DNA of 64,000 nt, from positions 4,714,213-4,778,212 of the forward strand of contig CM055100.1 in assembly GCA_029204225.1 (NCBI GenBank), written 5' to 3'. The position numbers were made by a program, and so were the translations under genes. This document shows positions 1-12,432 of the stretch, piece by piece; the first letter of the stretch is position 1; each line of letters begins with the position of its first letter. The notes under the pieces are model-generated. The model was given only the letters and a program-made list of their open reading frames with translations, searched no databases and was not told where the DNA came from. Source of the DNA: Diphasiastrum complanatum (Eukaryota > Streptophyta > Lycopodiopsida > Lycopodiales > Lycopodiaceae).

Positions 1-244
1 TAGGATTTTTTGATTTTTTTTAGGATTTTTTTATTTTTGTTTTTTTTGTTGGGTTAGTAGGGAAGATAAGGGAGAGACTCAGTATGAAAAGACTTCTCTA
101 TTGGTATAAGTTTTATTGTTGGAATTTTTTTTTGGTGTTCATGTCTTTTTTGGTGTTCATGACTCTAAGGCTCTGGGAAGATGGTGGTTTGGTCAAAATT
201 GCAATAAGGAGTGTCGGACGCAAGTTATGGAAGTTGGCGTGGAA

Positions 245-865
245 CCAGTCCGGTCGAGATGGGATGTAAGTGATTTGGTCGAGATGGTGTTCAGAGGACT
301 CGGTCGAAATGGCCTTCAAATAGTCGAGATAGTCACTAGAACCTTCGATCGAGATGGTGTTCAAAAGACTCGGTCGAAATGGACTTCAAATCTGTCGGTC
401 GAAATGGTCGAGATGGTGTTCAGAAGACTCGGTCGAAATGGCCTTCAAATCCGTCGGTCAAGATAGTTTTCAGAAGACTCAGTCGAAATGGTCATCAGAA
501 TTGCTGGTTGAGATGGTCACCAGAACCTTTGGTCGAGATGGTCATCAGATCCGTCGGTCGAGATGGTAATCAAACTCGTCAGTCGAGATGGTTACCAGAA
601 CCTTCGATCGAGATGGTCACCAGATCCGTTGGTCGAGATGGTAACCAAACTCGTCGCTCGAGATGGTCACCAAAACCTTCGGTCGAGATGGTCACCAGAT
701 CTGTCGGTCAAGATGGTAACCAAACTCGTTAGTTGAGATGGTCACTAGAACCTTCGATCGAGATGGTCACCAAATCCGTCGGTCAAAATGGTAACTAAAC
801 TCGTCTGTTGAGATGGTCACCAGAACCTTCGGTCGAGATTTCAAGAATAGCTTCAGTCGAGATTG
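245..865 (+). repeat. 25-bp minisatellite with 75-bp higher order
   Basis: About two dozen head-to-tail copies of a roughly 25-bp unit with the core GGTCGAGATGGT. From about 600 onward three unit types alternate (ending CAGAACCTTC, CAGATCCGTC and ACCAAACTCGTC), giving a 75-bp higher-order period; copies at 250-530 are more divergent. The array lies upstream of a TATA box and a Copia primer site, so it probably sits in the U3 part of an LTR. Several short ORFs run through it on both strands, but they only reflect the repeat. Confidence 0.85.
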
Positions 866-1189
866 AGTCCAAAATGACTCGGTCGAAATGGGATAAAAAA
901 AAATTCAGTTGAGAAGGCATCTGCAAGATTCGGTTGAGATACTCCGAAGAACCTTGACGACCACAGAGACACCGCAAGGAAACGATTGTGGTCACATACG
1001 ATTCACAAAGGACTGTAACAATGATGGATCTTCATGGCCCAAGTACCTGGGAAGATCAATGAAGTACCAACATGGAGAACGGACTCCACAGTCGACAACG
1101 ATGACGATGCACAATTGGAAGCTACTAGAATGAGCTTAGCCAGGCTTTTGTGATCAAATGATTAGCATAGACCCCCTTTTTTCTGTTCC

Positions 1190-1197
1190 TATATAAA
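1190..1197 (+). promoter_or_regulatory. TATA box of the LTR
   Basis: TATATAAA stands about 420 bp before the end of the inferred LTR and just downstream of the minisatellite, where a U3/R promoter would be expected. No transcript evidence is available. Confidence 0.45.
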
Positions 1198-1614
1198 CGG
1201 GATGAATGAGTGAGATGAGTTGGCTGTTTTGATGCATTAATGTTAGTCATGCAGTAGCAGACACACATTGTCACACAAAAATATATAGAATTAGCAATCT
1301 CTAGTTCCTTGTAAGAGAGAATACCTCTCTTGCGTTGATGCATTGATCTAGAAAACTTATTTATGAAAATAGAGTTGTGACATTCTATCTTTGGTGTGTA
1401 ATATATGAATGATTTTGATGCTTGCTTATAGTAGATATATTTCCATTATTATTAACTATTATCTTTTGTTCACGAACTTAAAACAAATTTGTAGTGTCAG
1501 TCTATAGTTTGGAAGAAGATAGGTCTTAGTGCACAGCAAAATCTATGGTTAAGAGTTCGATTATATCTAGGTAGAATATGAATCAGAATTTCGATTCATC
1601 AAAGGTTCCAACAA

Positions 1615-1627
1615 TGGTATCAGAGCC
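1615..1627 (+). other. Primer binding site (initiator Met tRNA type)
   Basis: TGGTATCAGAGCC matches the plant initiator tRNA-Met 3' complement used by many Copia and Gypsy elements. It fixes the LTR end at 1613 and the plus-strand orientation. Confidence 0.8.
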
Positions 1628-1657
1628 TTAAGGTCCTCAAGCCAGGTTATTCAAACG

Positions 1658-1979
1658 ATGGATTCCATCAGCAACATCCATTGTAAGATATTCATAGTTC
1701 TACAGACAACTGGGTCAAATTTTTTGGCCTAGAAAGTAAAGACTTCTCTCATCTTGAGAGGAGAAGCGCTATGGCCCTGGGTGGATGGCACAAAAGAGAT
1801 GCCCGCCAACATAGGCAAGGAGCTTTGCAAGTGAAAAGAAAATAATGACAAAGCTATAGCTGTCACATCTTCTTCCATCGAAGATAGCATCACACTTGAT
1901 CTTGCATCTATATCTAACGCAAGAGAGATGTGGGGAGATGCACTCATCACCAGATTTCAGACCAAGTCGCGCATCACTC
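1658..1979 (+). pseudogene. Copia gag fragment
   Basis: From the ATG at 1658 the translation parallels the gag start of the minus-strand Copia at 17506: both share the segments GSNFLA, WVDG and SSIEDS-TLDLA, and both end in ALITRFQTKS or a close variant. A stop (TAG) replaces an expected Trp codon after FLA, and another stop follows at the ELCK segment. The frame runs into the (GA)n tract at 1991, beyond which sequence of another element begins. It is a dead remnant of the same family as the 12.4-18.2 kb element. Confidence 0.75.
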
Positions 1980-2527
<548 letters not shown>

Positions 2528-3336
2528 GCTCCTGCTGCCAAATGAGTGCTAGTGCCCTGACACTTTGCCTCTGATTGGTCCTTGGGATGATGACAAATCG
2601 ATGGTGTTGTTGAAGTTTGTAGAGAGCATAGGTATAGATAGACATGTTGTTTTTTTTTGTGCTCCAGGAAAAGCGTAGATACGAATTCGCTTACATAAAA
2701 CTCGAGGCTTTAATCAATGATGATAAGCAAGAATATGGACTTGCCAGATTTTTAATAATAACCATATGAGTCTAGTGGCCATTCCTGATAACCTTGTTCA
2801 TCGAAAAATGGATAGTCGACACCATCCATCAGAGGATCCCATGATAAGATTGGTTGATATTGATCCCAATAGATTGGCACTGCTTCCCCTAGTGGTATTG
2901 TCATGGTGTCTCTCAATTCGTCATGTGGATAGGACGTGCTCGCTTGACTGCTTAGTCTATCTAGGTATTTGTGGTATGCTTTAACCTGAAGACTTTCTTC
3001 GTCAATCAATCTCACCAATTGAGGACAAGGCGTAGACATTGTAGGCATTGGTTCTTGTTGTGCAGTTGGTCTTTTTGGGTTTGAATTCCCTGGATTTGGC
3101 CTTTCAAAAACTGTTATACTCGGACTTGGAACTGCACCGGTGGTCTATTTCTTTGTGGAACAATTAGACTTTGGTTGGACATTGCCCATCAATGATTTTG
3201 GATTTGGTTGGCAATTGTTGACCTTAGCCTTTTCCTTCCCATTGTCTTGTAGTCTTTAAGACTGCGTGACCATGCTTGCTTGGAAACCTTGTGCCGATTT
3301 TCACCAAGAGTTTTCCTGACAACGGCACCAAAAAAA
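2528..3336 (-). mobile_element. Internal region of short non-autonomous LTR element
   Basis: About 0.8 kb lies between the two LTR copies. On the minus strand it begins with a primer site next to the LTR (3315-3330) and contains a 98-codon reading frame (2752-3048, minus) starting MPTMSTPCPQ and ending DSYGYY, rich in Pro, Tyr and acidic residues. No protease, reverse transcriptase or integrase motif is present, so the element is non-autonomous (a TRIM/LARD-like derivative). I do not recognise the protein; it could be a gag remnant. Confidence 0.55.
3315..3330 (-). other. Primer binding site, TGGTGCCGTTGTCAGG
   Basis: Read on the minus strand this directly follows the LTR end after a six-base T spacer. 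It resembles the TGGCGCCGTTGCC-type primer sites of plant Gypsy (Athila/Tat-like) elements with a few changes, and sets the element's orientation as minus. Confidence 0.6.
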
Positions 3337-3700
3337 TGTTGGTCCCTTTCTGTGCCTCCCTAATCAGTTGGATCTAGAGGGCAAAGAAGAAGTTTTGTCA
3401 TGTAGTAATGGGCTTTGATCCAATGGAAAGAGGGCTAAGTGACAAAATAGGAGTGGGGATCTAGACTTGCTAAGGATGTCAATCTTAGTTTCGGATTGGA
3501 TTTTTGAATAGCCTAGATTGGTGCGGCGTTCATCTTTGATGATATCTCTCTGTTTAGTTTTTTCTCGGTTTTGTTTATTTGTGCTTATCTAGCTGTTCTT
3601 GGATCTAGATCTTCTCCTCTTGAGGTTGGTCTTCTCAAGGGAGATGAACAGTGAAAGAAAACCTATCTTTGAATCCTATTGATCACTCCGCGATTTTCTT

Positions 3701-3731
<31 letters not shown>

Positions 3732-4134
3732 CGAAAGTGAAACGAACAGAGTTTTATTAGAAAGAGTAGAAGATGATGAAATTCAAGGGAAATGGCTCCC
3801 TCTTATAGATTTGAGACGTGAGCCCCCTTCACTCTAATTGGTTGTTGAAGTTCCATCAAGATCACTATCTTGACCGTCAAGATCACTTTGTGTTTCTTGA
3901 GGTCAAGTTGTGTTTCCCAACCTAAGAACTCACAAAAGCTAAGTTTAAAATACTTTATTGAATAACTGCCCTCCATGGCACTTATTAGCCTAAGGTCCAA
4001 TGTTGGACTCAGACACGCAGGATGCCAATTGGTTGTCTATTTCTAATACTTCTATCGTGTAGTGTTTGGGCTTATTGTAGAAGCCTATTGCCATATTATA
4101 GAATATTCCATGTCATACCCAGAATCGGACAACA
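3337..4134 (-). mobile_element. Complete 798-bp LTR
   Basis: Bounded on the plus strand by TGTTGG at 3337 and ACAACA at 4134, so both strands give TG...CA termini. It contains a short (GA)14 tract in the middle. It is the 5' LTR of the minus-strand element, because the primer site lies to its left. Its two halves match 4140-4607 (left half) and 1980-2527 (right half). Confidence 0.75.
3701..3729. repeat. (AG)14 microsatellite inside LTR
   Basis: A 29-nt AG run at the same LTR position where the two neighbouring copies carry much longer tracts. Confidence 0.95.
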
Positions 4135-4139
4135 ATAAA

Positions 4140-4980
<841 letters not shown>

Positions 4981-4997
4981 CCCCGGCATCGGCGCCA
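4981..4997 (-). other. Primer binding site, TGGCGCCGATGCCGGGG
   Basis: On the minus strand this site lies one base after the LTR end. The TGGCGCCG...CCGGGG form is typical of plant Gypsy elements of the Athila/Tat type. Confidence 0.75.
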
Positions 4998-4998
4998 C

Positions 4999-5802
4999 TG
5001 TAGTAATAGCCCTCTCGTCTATCAACAAGGGTTAGTTCACTGGATAGGCACCTAACTATGCATAGAGGCTACTTTCAGTTAGTTCCCTACTTTTCATCTA
5101 ACTTTATCACCACTAACACTACTTCCACTAAATCTACGCTCCTCAACAACCTTCATCATGATTGTAGGTGAAAGGAAAGAGAAGATTAGAAGAGATGGAG
5201 AGAGGAGAAGAGAGAAAGAGAGATAGAGGGTGAGAGTGGAGGTTAGCTCAAATGCTCCTTATGCTTGCTAATGGAGAAACATTAACTAAGACAACCAATC
5301 AACATGAAAATAGAAAGCAAGGGAAACATAATCAAAAGCATTAGCAAGTAGTGAATAGCAAATGAGGATGCTTCTCTCCAAAAAGTGGTAGAGTTTACTC
5401 CTTCTCATTAAGCATGGAAATAGAGTACAAATGGTGCCTTTTTATAAAATGGGGAAGGCCCTTGCCCCAAAATCCTATTGGCTAATATTTACATTGATCC
5501 TATCCATTCATCTTGGACCCAACTTGATTCAAGGGTCCACAAAAAGTACATTGGAAATCACAAGATTCATGTGAGTCCAAAATTGGACCCAACTCTAAAA
5601 AAGAAAACTCTAAGTTTAAAATTGACTTTGGGCCTCAAGTTTTATTTTAATTACAAAGGCCCAGGTCTATTTTATGTTATTTACAACTTAAGCTTGCGTG
5701 CTCATTGGGCCATGGGCTTATACACGCAGGATGCCATGCCCTTGCAACACATTTTATTGGTCGATTTTATTTATTTACAATTCTTCGGGAATACCCCCAA
5801 CA
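4999..5802 (-). mobile_element. 804-bp Gypsy-type LTR
   Basis: Read on the minus strand it begins TGTTGGGGGTATTCCC (from 5802) and ends ATTACTACA next to the primer site, so it is a 5' LTR. It contains a purine-rich stretch (about 5165-5245). The 154-codon plus-strand ORF at 5478-5942 crosses the LTR border and shows no recognisable domain. The rest of the element is missing to the left. Confidence 0.75.
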
Positions 5803-6639
5803 AATATAATATTGAGAGTTTGCATCCATATCTTTGTTCAGCATGGAGAGTGTATGTAACTCTGAGTTATCAGTGTTCTGTCGTGCACATTAAATGGTTA
5901 GAGTCGTATGTGCTCTTTGATCCTCTGTTCGGTACTTACTGACGTACAAAATTCAAATGCTAAAGAACTAAATATTGCTCACTATTTGAGAACACATTGA
6001 TTTGAAGTGTCTTTTCTTACAGTCGAACATCCTGTTGTGGTGAAATACCAGTGGATAAACCTAGCATGATAAAAGTCTAAGTCGGTCTATCAAGTATATC
6101 AAATTTAATTGAATTTCGAGTGTTTAACTCGAAATCGAGTCACAATCATTATACGAAAGTGAGATCCAATTTTATCGTTGAACTCCATCTAGAATGTCGA
6201 TTCACTGATGACTATGATCGACAATTTGAGCAATGCTTAGACTATTCATGGATTTAAATGTGGGAATTGCTTGTTTTGAGTTAATAGAACAGATCTATAT
6301 CAAATTTTTGGTTGATTGATTTTGATAGGAAGTATCTTAATTGTCAATGGATTCGAACTGTTAAACTCTTGTTGTGTATGTGGAGTCTATGTATTTCATT
6401 AAGAGTTATTTCGAAGCTCTTTGCTATTTTAATGTTTGGATTCTACACTTGATATTAAGGTAGTACTGGCTGTCTGTTATTTGAATATCTGTCAATAGCT
6501 AGGACTTCATCACTTGAAACTTTACAAAGTTTGTCATGTACTTTCAGTACATCAGTGCTTTTCAAGACAAGATAATATCGAGTCTGGACAATATGTGAGT
6601 AAACAATTTGTGAGTTTCATGAGATTTTTTTTCAAATGT
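5803..6639. other. No gene seen
   Basis: AT-rich intergenic sequence with no supported coding region, RNA gene or element boundary. Confidence 0.5.
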
Positions 6640-7450
6640 AAGTCCGCATAAGTCTAGATAAAGTGTGGTCTTATGTACAGTCTAAATGAGTGTGTGTGTA
6701 AGCATATGTAAGTACAAGTCTAAGTGTGTGAATACAAGTCTAATTGTTAATGTCAATAGATGTAAGGTTAAGGTGTACGTGTTAGAACGTATGTGTGTAC
6801 GTGTTACTGTGCACGTGATTCTGATGTGAATAAGGTGGAGGAGACAAAAAAAAATTTGTATTCCCATATTTTGATACATGATCTACACTACCCATTGTCT
6901 CACTCATTGGCATTCACTTAGTTCACCAAGTGTAAGTGCCAGTGTGGGTTTACGTATATAAGTCCAAGTGTTTTTATATAACTCTACGTGCAAGCGCAGG
7001 TAAGTATAAGTAAGAGTGTGAATACAGATCTACATGCAAGTATAAGTACGAGTGCGAATACAAATCTACGTGTAAGTGCATGACTACATTAGTGTGTAAG
7101 TGCAAGTGTAGGTGTACGTGCACATGTGAATATACGTGGGTAAGTGTAAGCAATTGTAATTGTGAGTGTAAATTAGAGTAAGTGCAATTGTATGCATAGG
7201 TGTAAGTGGGTAAGTGTTAGTGTTGTGTGTGTGTAAGTGATCGCAAGTAAGTCTTAGTGCAATCGTTAGCTGGAGTGTGGGTTAATAAGTTAGTGTATTT
7301 TTGAGTTCGAAGCGAATATGGTGGAGGAGATAGAACATAATTGACATACCTAACTTTCGGTACTCGATATATAGTTTCCAATGCCCCACTCACTTTCATT
7401 CACTAAGATCTTCATTTGCATCACTAACTGCAAGTGCTAGTGTTGGTTTA
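6640..7450 (+). repeat. Degenerate GTAAGT/GTGTAAGT array in a 490-bp duplication
   Basis: A long run of variants of GTAAGTGTAAGTGCAAGTG. A larger duplication is superimposed: the segment around 6820-6960 (GGTGGAGGAGA, then CACTCA-TTGGCATTCACT) recurs at about 7310-7450 (GGTGGAGGAGA, then CACTCACTTTCATTCACT), a period near 490 bp. No coding signal. Confidence 0.7.
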
Positions 7451-7781
7451 TGTTCAAAACTCAATATCCATTTCTCAAAAAATACATTACTTCCGGATTC
7501 GTCGGCTACTGGCGGTGAAGAAAATCACTTTTAAGAAAAACGATAGAACACAAACAACAATTGTTTCAAAAATGTGCTATCTAACTCAATCCTCCACACA
7601 CTCATCGTCAACAAACAACAATCTTAGACGCTTCCTTGATTTCTCAACACAAACCGTGTCGTATGAATGCTCCATCTCTCTGGCTAAGGGCTTTGCATAG
7701 ATAGGCAATTTACTGTTATTAAAGTAGCGATGCATTGCATTAGCCTGAAACATCTTTAAATATCATACAATGAATTTGTTA

Positions 7782-8940
7782 TTACCATCCTTGGAACTCT
7801 TCTATGTCCCAGTCATTAATTTGTTCCTCATCCTCCGCACCTGCTTCTATGTCGTATGTATGGGACGAAGCCATTGGGGTCTCTGTTTGAGTAATTCAAT
7901 GCAATGAATACGAACATTAAGCTATTTAAACAATTGTAAAGTAGTTTGTAACATGAAACAAAATAAGATAGTCCAACTTGATGCTCTCTTAACATGACAA
8001 ATGAAGACTCCCCAAATGAACCACAACAATATTGTATGAATACATTGGCAAGCTCCAATAGAGTAGCCGAAAAATAATAAAGGATGTTAGAAATGTGAAG
8101 CGAGACAACAAAGCAAAAAGCAACAACTTGATCACATAATGCCCTCACCATATCTCCTGGAAGCCAACTCCAACAAATGTTTGTCCTTCTCCATTGCAAT
8201 ACAGTGCTTGTTTGTGCTAGTAGCTGCATACAACGAACCACCGCATCCCATGAAGGGGTCTATTAACACTCTGCGCCTGACTTACAACACATCTCCACCA
8301 AAAAATGAATGAAATGTGGGCTTTTTTCAACACCTCCCCGCATACACATATTCCCTGCTGCATCCAACAAATGCTCTGCAGGCGACAAATGGTGAATCCA
8401 ATGATTTTTTGCACTGTCAAACAATGTTGGGTCTACTGAATTACAAGCATTCATTGGGATCAGTGGAGTGTACTCTGATCGACATACGATGCATATACCA
8501 AACACGGGCTCTTGTAGAACAATCCACAAGTTATCACTGTAGTTACAAACTCTTGTGCCTCAAAGAAATGATTCGACATGTAAACAAAAATTAACTTACT
8601 TGGATTCCCGAAACAGTGACACCAAAATCCATGGTGCCACGCAAGATTGTGTACCGCACGACCACAAGTCCAATTCTTTTTGCAAACCTGGTAAATGTGT
8701 GGATGTTAGATATGCTCGTGATACCCACCATAAGACCAATGTCATCCAAAATAGAAGAAGCAAACATTAGGGCTGCCTCAACCAAGTCATCAGTGATGAC
8801 ATTTCATGAGGGAACAACACCCCTTGAGCCCTTAGGGATAAACCCTATGGGAAAGTCTAGCAAAACCATGTCGGCACTATACTGGACAAGTTTACCTTTT
8901 CTGAACCTATTACCCAAACAAATTGTCTTCAGGTGGCCCA
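7782..8940 (-). pseudogene. Broken beta-class amino-methyltransferase-like gene
   Basis: Three exon-like blocks read on the minus strand. Block 1 (8940-8600) contains SADMVLLDFPIGF, resembling the motif IV region of N6-adenine/N4-cytosine methyltransferases (normally DPPY or SPPY, here DFPI), then a hydrophobic/Gly pattern, and ends at a GTAAGT donor. Block 2 (8536-8149) has an EKSPHFIHFLVE segment, then DPFMGCGGSLYAAT (the FxGxG cofactor motif), then AMEKDKHLLELASRRY, and a GTGAGG donor after a split codon. Block 3 (7882-7782) follows a CAG acceptor in matching phase and encodes an acidic tail ending QINDWDIEEFQGW and a stop. Motif IV before motif I is the order of the beta class (PF01555-like). 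It is broken: an in-frame TGA shortly after motif IV, a phase mismatch between blocks 1 and 2, and a one-base shift with stops just before DPFMG. The N-terminal part is missing; an LTR fragment abuts it near 8943. Family assignment rests on motif pattern only. Confidence 0.6.
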
Positions 8941-8942
8941 CT

Positions 8943-9534
8943 ATCCAAGAAATAAAATCTAATCTACTCTAGGAAAGCTAAAAAACTAATCCACTCTATT
9001 ATCCACAACCACACACAAAGGATGGAAGGGCAAGATTATGAATGCATCACTCAAGAAACAAGCATGATCAAGGAGCTCAATGGATGCACCAAACTCGTGG
9101 ATGCTCTTCTCATTTTAGCATGGAGTGGGTACATTACACAAAAGCTCCTCTTCTCAAAGAGGGTGTCTCTTAAATAAACAAGAGAGCTCCTTAGGTGGCA
9201 TCCTAGTGGCATTTCCACATTTCACAAATTACAAATGGAATAATGCTCTCCACTAGAGGTCACCATCAAAAGGTGGCTCACCCTACTTTCTTTAAGAGGG
9301 GTCTACTTGCATTTATTACATTTGACTAGGAATACTAGTTCCTACATGGTCATTCCATCTTCCGGGATTCACCATGAGGCTTACACCATTCTTGCTTGTC
9401 ATTACTAACTAGCATTCCTCGGCTCTCAGTCTTCGTTTGTCTCACCTTCTTAGAGACCTCCTCGGTCTAAGGTGAGAGGTACTCTTGGTTAGCTCTGGTC
9501 GAGTATCTTGAAGATTCGTCAGAATCAGCCAACA
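8943..9534 (-). mobile_element. Truncated LTR (family shared with 47719)
   Basis: On the minus strand it starts TGTTGGCTGATTC (from 9534). It can be followed alongside the plus-strand copy at 47719 onward, including shared blocks around GTGAGCCACCTTTTRATGGTGACC and the TTATTTAAG promoter-like segment. The similarity ends near 8943, inside the LTR, where the methyltransferase remnant begins. Confidence 0.65.
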
Positions 9535-10330
9535 CATGGATGGCCAACGAATAGATAGGACCAAATAATTCATAAATAATTGGTTGATTGATGTACTGGG
9601 AGGACATTCAATTAACTCAAGCAGTCCCCTTGTCGTCCACTAATTTATAAGCCATCTTTCATTTTAATTAACTAGCTTTCTCCCAACTAGCCGTCCTCAC
9701 ACAAGTTGTTAACTAGCCTTCCCCCAATAAACTAGGCATTAAATTAATTCGAGAGATTCCCTAATTAACTAATTGTCCCGTAATGATCTAGTCGTCTGGC
9801 ATGTTAATCAACCCTAACTAGCCGTCTATCATTCCAATCAACCCTAACTAGCCATCTTTCATTTTAATTAGCTAGACCCGGATTAGATAACTGCCCCCTA
9901 ATAAACCAGAGGCCTCTCATAATTAATTGTCCATTAAGAGTCAAGGCTTAGAATCTAGCTTGAGAAGCTATACGAGTTCAGTACAACCTCCATCGTTTAC
10001 TCTGATCACATCGACTCTATTTTTAAATAGTCTCCATAAATACACGGAGTTTGACAACAGTGTTGCATTTTTCGCCTGTCAAGAATCTTGTGTAAAAATG
10101 CAGTGTTGTCTTTCTCGCATTTTTTGCCTGACAGAAATTACAAGTAAAAATGCAAAGTCACATTTTTCGCATTTTTCTAAGTGCCTCAAATGTTAAAAAA
10201 ATGACTTTGGCAAAGTGTGGGGCAACCCTAAATCAGAGATAAGGGCACTGTCAGATTTTTTGCAAAAACTTGACACTTGTCTTTTTGCGACACCTTCGCC
10301 TGTGACAATTTTAGTTCATTTTTGTAGAGT
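9535..10330. repeat. Low-complexity region, AACTAGCCGTC repeats
   Basis: About 9640-9870 holds degenerate copies of an AACTAGCCGTC / CATCTTTCATTTTAATTA motif; 10060-10170 holds repeated TTTTTCGC / AAAAATGCA segments. No coding region is supported. Confidence 0.45.
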
Positions 10331-11076
10331 GACGGTTTAAGTTTATTTATGCAGACAGACTGTTTATGGCCGATTTTCACTGCCCATCAACAATCAATTT
10401 CTGAACTGGATGAATGCCAACGGACACCAGCCAACTGGCAATCGCATTTGATAATTGCTTAGTATATATAGCTGTTCATATTCATACAATTTCAAAATCT
10501 AAAGTGATGCATCAACATTGTGAATTGTGAAGGGTTGAGTGTTATTACCCGACGCTTCTTGTGCTCTTATCAAGCAGATCATTCACAATCAGAAAGTATT
10601 GTTGTTAGCTCTCTATCAAGATTTCAAGCTTGACTCTCTTGAGCATTCTAGCTCAGTCTTTTAGAGATTTATTTTAGAGTTGCTATTGTGCTACTGCTTA
10701 TCAACGGAGCTGCTTATTATCAGACTTATTCTCAGTTACTCAGAGACAACTTAGAGTGCGTGGTCTCTATCCGCTATTGTTTTGCGCTCATTAGTATTTG
10801 ATTTTATTTTTTTGAATCAATACTATCTTCTTATTGCGTTCAGTATATGTTAGAATGCATGTATCTCTGTATTGCTTTTGTAACTGATAGAAATTGTCTA
10901 AGAATTCAATACTTGATGTTTGTCTATGTAACACTTAGTATCTAGCAATTTCAAAGTTAGTTGCTAAAGATTGAATGTGATTTTCATCACTACTGCTTTG
11001 TTCAATTTTTTATAGGCGTAGTCATGCATTGGAAGTAGGATGTTTCTGCATTACATTATTCAACCTATTCCCGACA
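10330..11076 (+). mobile_element. Copia 5' LTR (left border uncertain)
   Basis: The region ends CCCGACA at 11076 directly before a primer site, and contains a TATATATA-like promoter near 10462. The left end could not be fixed because no second LTR of this element is in the window; the start given is a guess. Confidence 0.5.
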
Positions 11077-11088
11077 TGGTATCAGAGC
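11077..11088 (+). other. Primer binding site (Met tRNA type)
   Basis: TGGTATCAGAGC immediately follows the LTR end and precedes a Copia gag start at 11345. Confidence 0.8.
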
Positions 11089-11344
11089 ATTATTCCATAG
11101 TATCAGTGCTAGATCACTACTTCTTTATCTGAACCGTCACGGTATCAGACCTGTGATCTCTTTTAGGGCCTAATACTATTTCGATATCAGAGTGAAAGCT
11201 CTAATACTTGATATCTTTTGCGATATCAAATTGATATCAAACACTTTAGTTCTTTTTAACCTTTCAGTATCAGAGAATTGATTTCCTATTGTTGGCATTG
11301 CTACATTTTAGCGTCATCGTTACAATCGACAGACTAAGCTCCAG

Positions 11345-12405
11345 ATGGATTCTCAAAGTTAAGCTAGTCTTATTGCAGACAAGCTGAATGGATCCAATTA
11401 TCATTTATAAAAATTTAAGATGAAGACCTTGTTAATCACCAATGAGTTATGGGATGTTGTTATAGGTACAGAAGTAGAATCTAAAGATGACACATAAGGC
11501 TCAAAGTGAAAATCAAAGGATGGTAAAGCTTTCGTGCTTATTATCCTCAATATATCAGATACACAGATTGGACACATAACTGAAGCTAAAATGTCAAAAG
11601 ATGTTTGGGACATCCTGATCTCACTATATGACGTAAGGGACATAACTACTAAGTTACATCTACGAAGGAAATTCTTCACATTCAAGATGTCTAATGGTGA
11701 TTCTCTTCAGAGTCACATTAACCAGTTTAAGAATCTCTTGTAATAGTTGGCTATTGTCGGATTAGTCATAGGATGATCAAGATGCAATTATGACATTGCT
11801 TTCAAGCTTGCCCTCTACATATGAGAAATGGGTGATGATCATATTGACACTCAGATTTAACTCTCACTAGAGTTATCACTATGTTGTTGCAAGATGACAA
11901 TAGAAGAAGTCAAGACACTTTGTCTACTTCCTCCTCTCAGGCTCTATATGTCAACAAAGGCTCTAAGTGACAGAAGCAGAAAAGCTCCAAGAAGGTTGCA
12001 ACAAATTAGAAGCTGACTCAAAGTCAAGTACAATCATCAAATCCACAGTCGAAGAAGAAGATGTTTTGCAGGTATTGCAAGTGCAATAACATGAGATCAA
12101 GGATTGCCAAATTCTCCAAGCAAAGAATGCAGCCAAGCAACCTGATCAACAAGCAAACACAGTTTCATCATCTCTCCAAGTCGAAGTGGATGAAGGCGCA
12201 TTCATGGTCAAAGACCAAAGCACATTTTTGGATGATTCATGATTTCTGGATTCTGGAGCAACTCAACACATGACTAATCAATGTGAGATTTTCAACTCCT
12301 ACACACCTTACAACACGAAGAAATTTGTTCATCTTGGAGACAATAGTACTCACACTATTGAAAGTGAAGGTACTGTAAGATTGCGATTGTTATTTTGAGT
12401 CATTG
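11345..12405 (+). pseudogene. Copia gag-protease remnant
   Basis: The translation begins MDSQS and includes ADKLNGSNYHL, a typical Copia gag N-terminus, then gag helices (KDVWDILISLY; LHLRRKFFTFKM), a damaged zinc knuckle near 12065 (CRYCKCNN) and the aspartic protease motif FLDSGATQHMT near 12250, followed by KFVHLGDNSTHTIE. Stops and frameshifts occur throughout; the codon before FLDSGA is TGA where Trp is usual. It breaks off near 12405, before integrase, close to the LTR of the next, oppositely oriented Copia. Confidence 0.8.
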
Positions 12406-12432
12406 TTATTCTGAATCAGCCAACAAGGTGAA

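Larger units (their letters stand above)
1..1613 (+). mobile_element. Copia 5' LTR (left end not seen)
   Basis: The sequence ending in CCAACA at 1613 is followed after one base by a tRNA-Met-type primer binding site (1615-1627) and by a Copia gag-like reading frame, so it is read as a 5' LTR. It holds a TATA box near 1190 and the minisatellite. The left boundary is not visible; the LTR may begin anywhere before about 1100 or outside the window. Confidence 0.6.

Noticed and set aside
116-732. Overlapping ORFs of 60-117 codons with repeats such as SVGRDGNQT
   Set aside because: They follow the 25-bp minisatellite, which is open in several frames because its period is not a multiple of three; no known domain.
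5478-5942. 154-codon plus-strand ORF
   Set aside because: Lies mostly inside an LTR, crosses its border, and has no recognisable domain.
8616-8972. 118-codon plus-strand ORF
   Set aside because: Antisense shadow of the methyltransferase-like block, whose motifs are on the minus strand.
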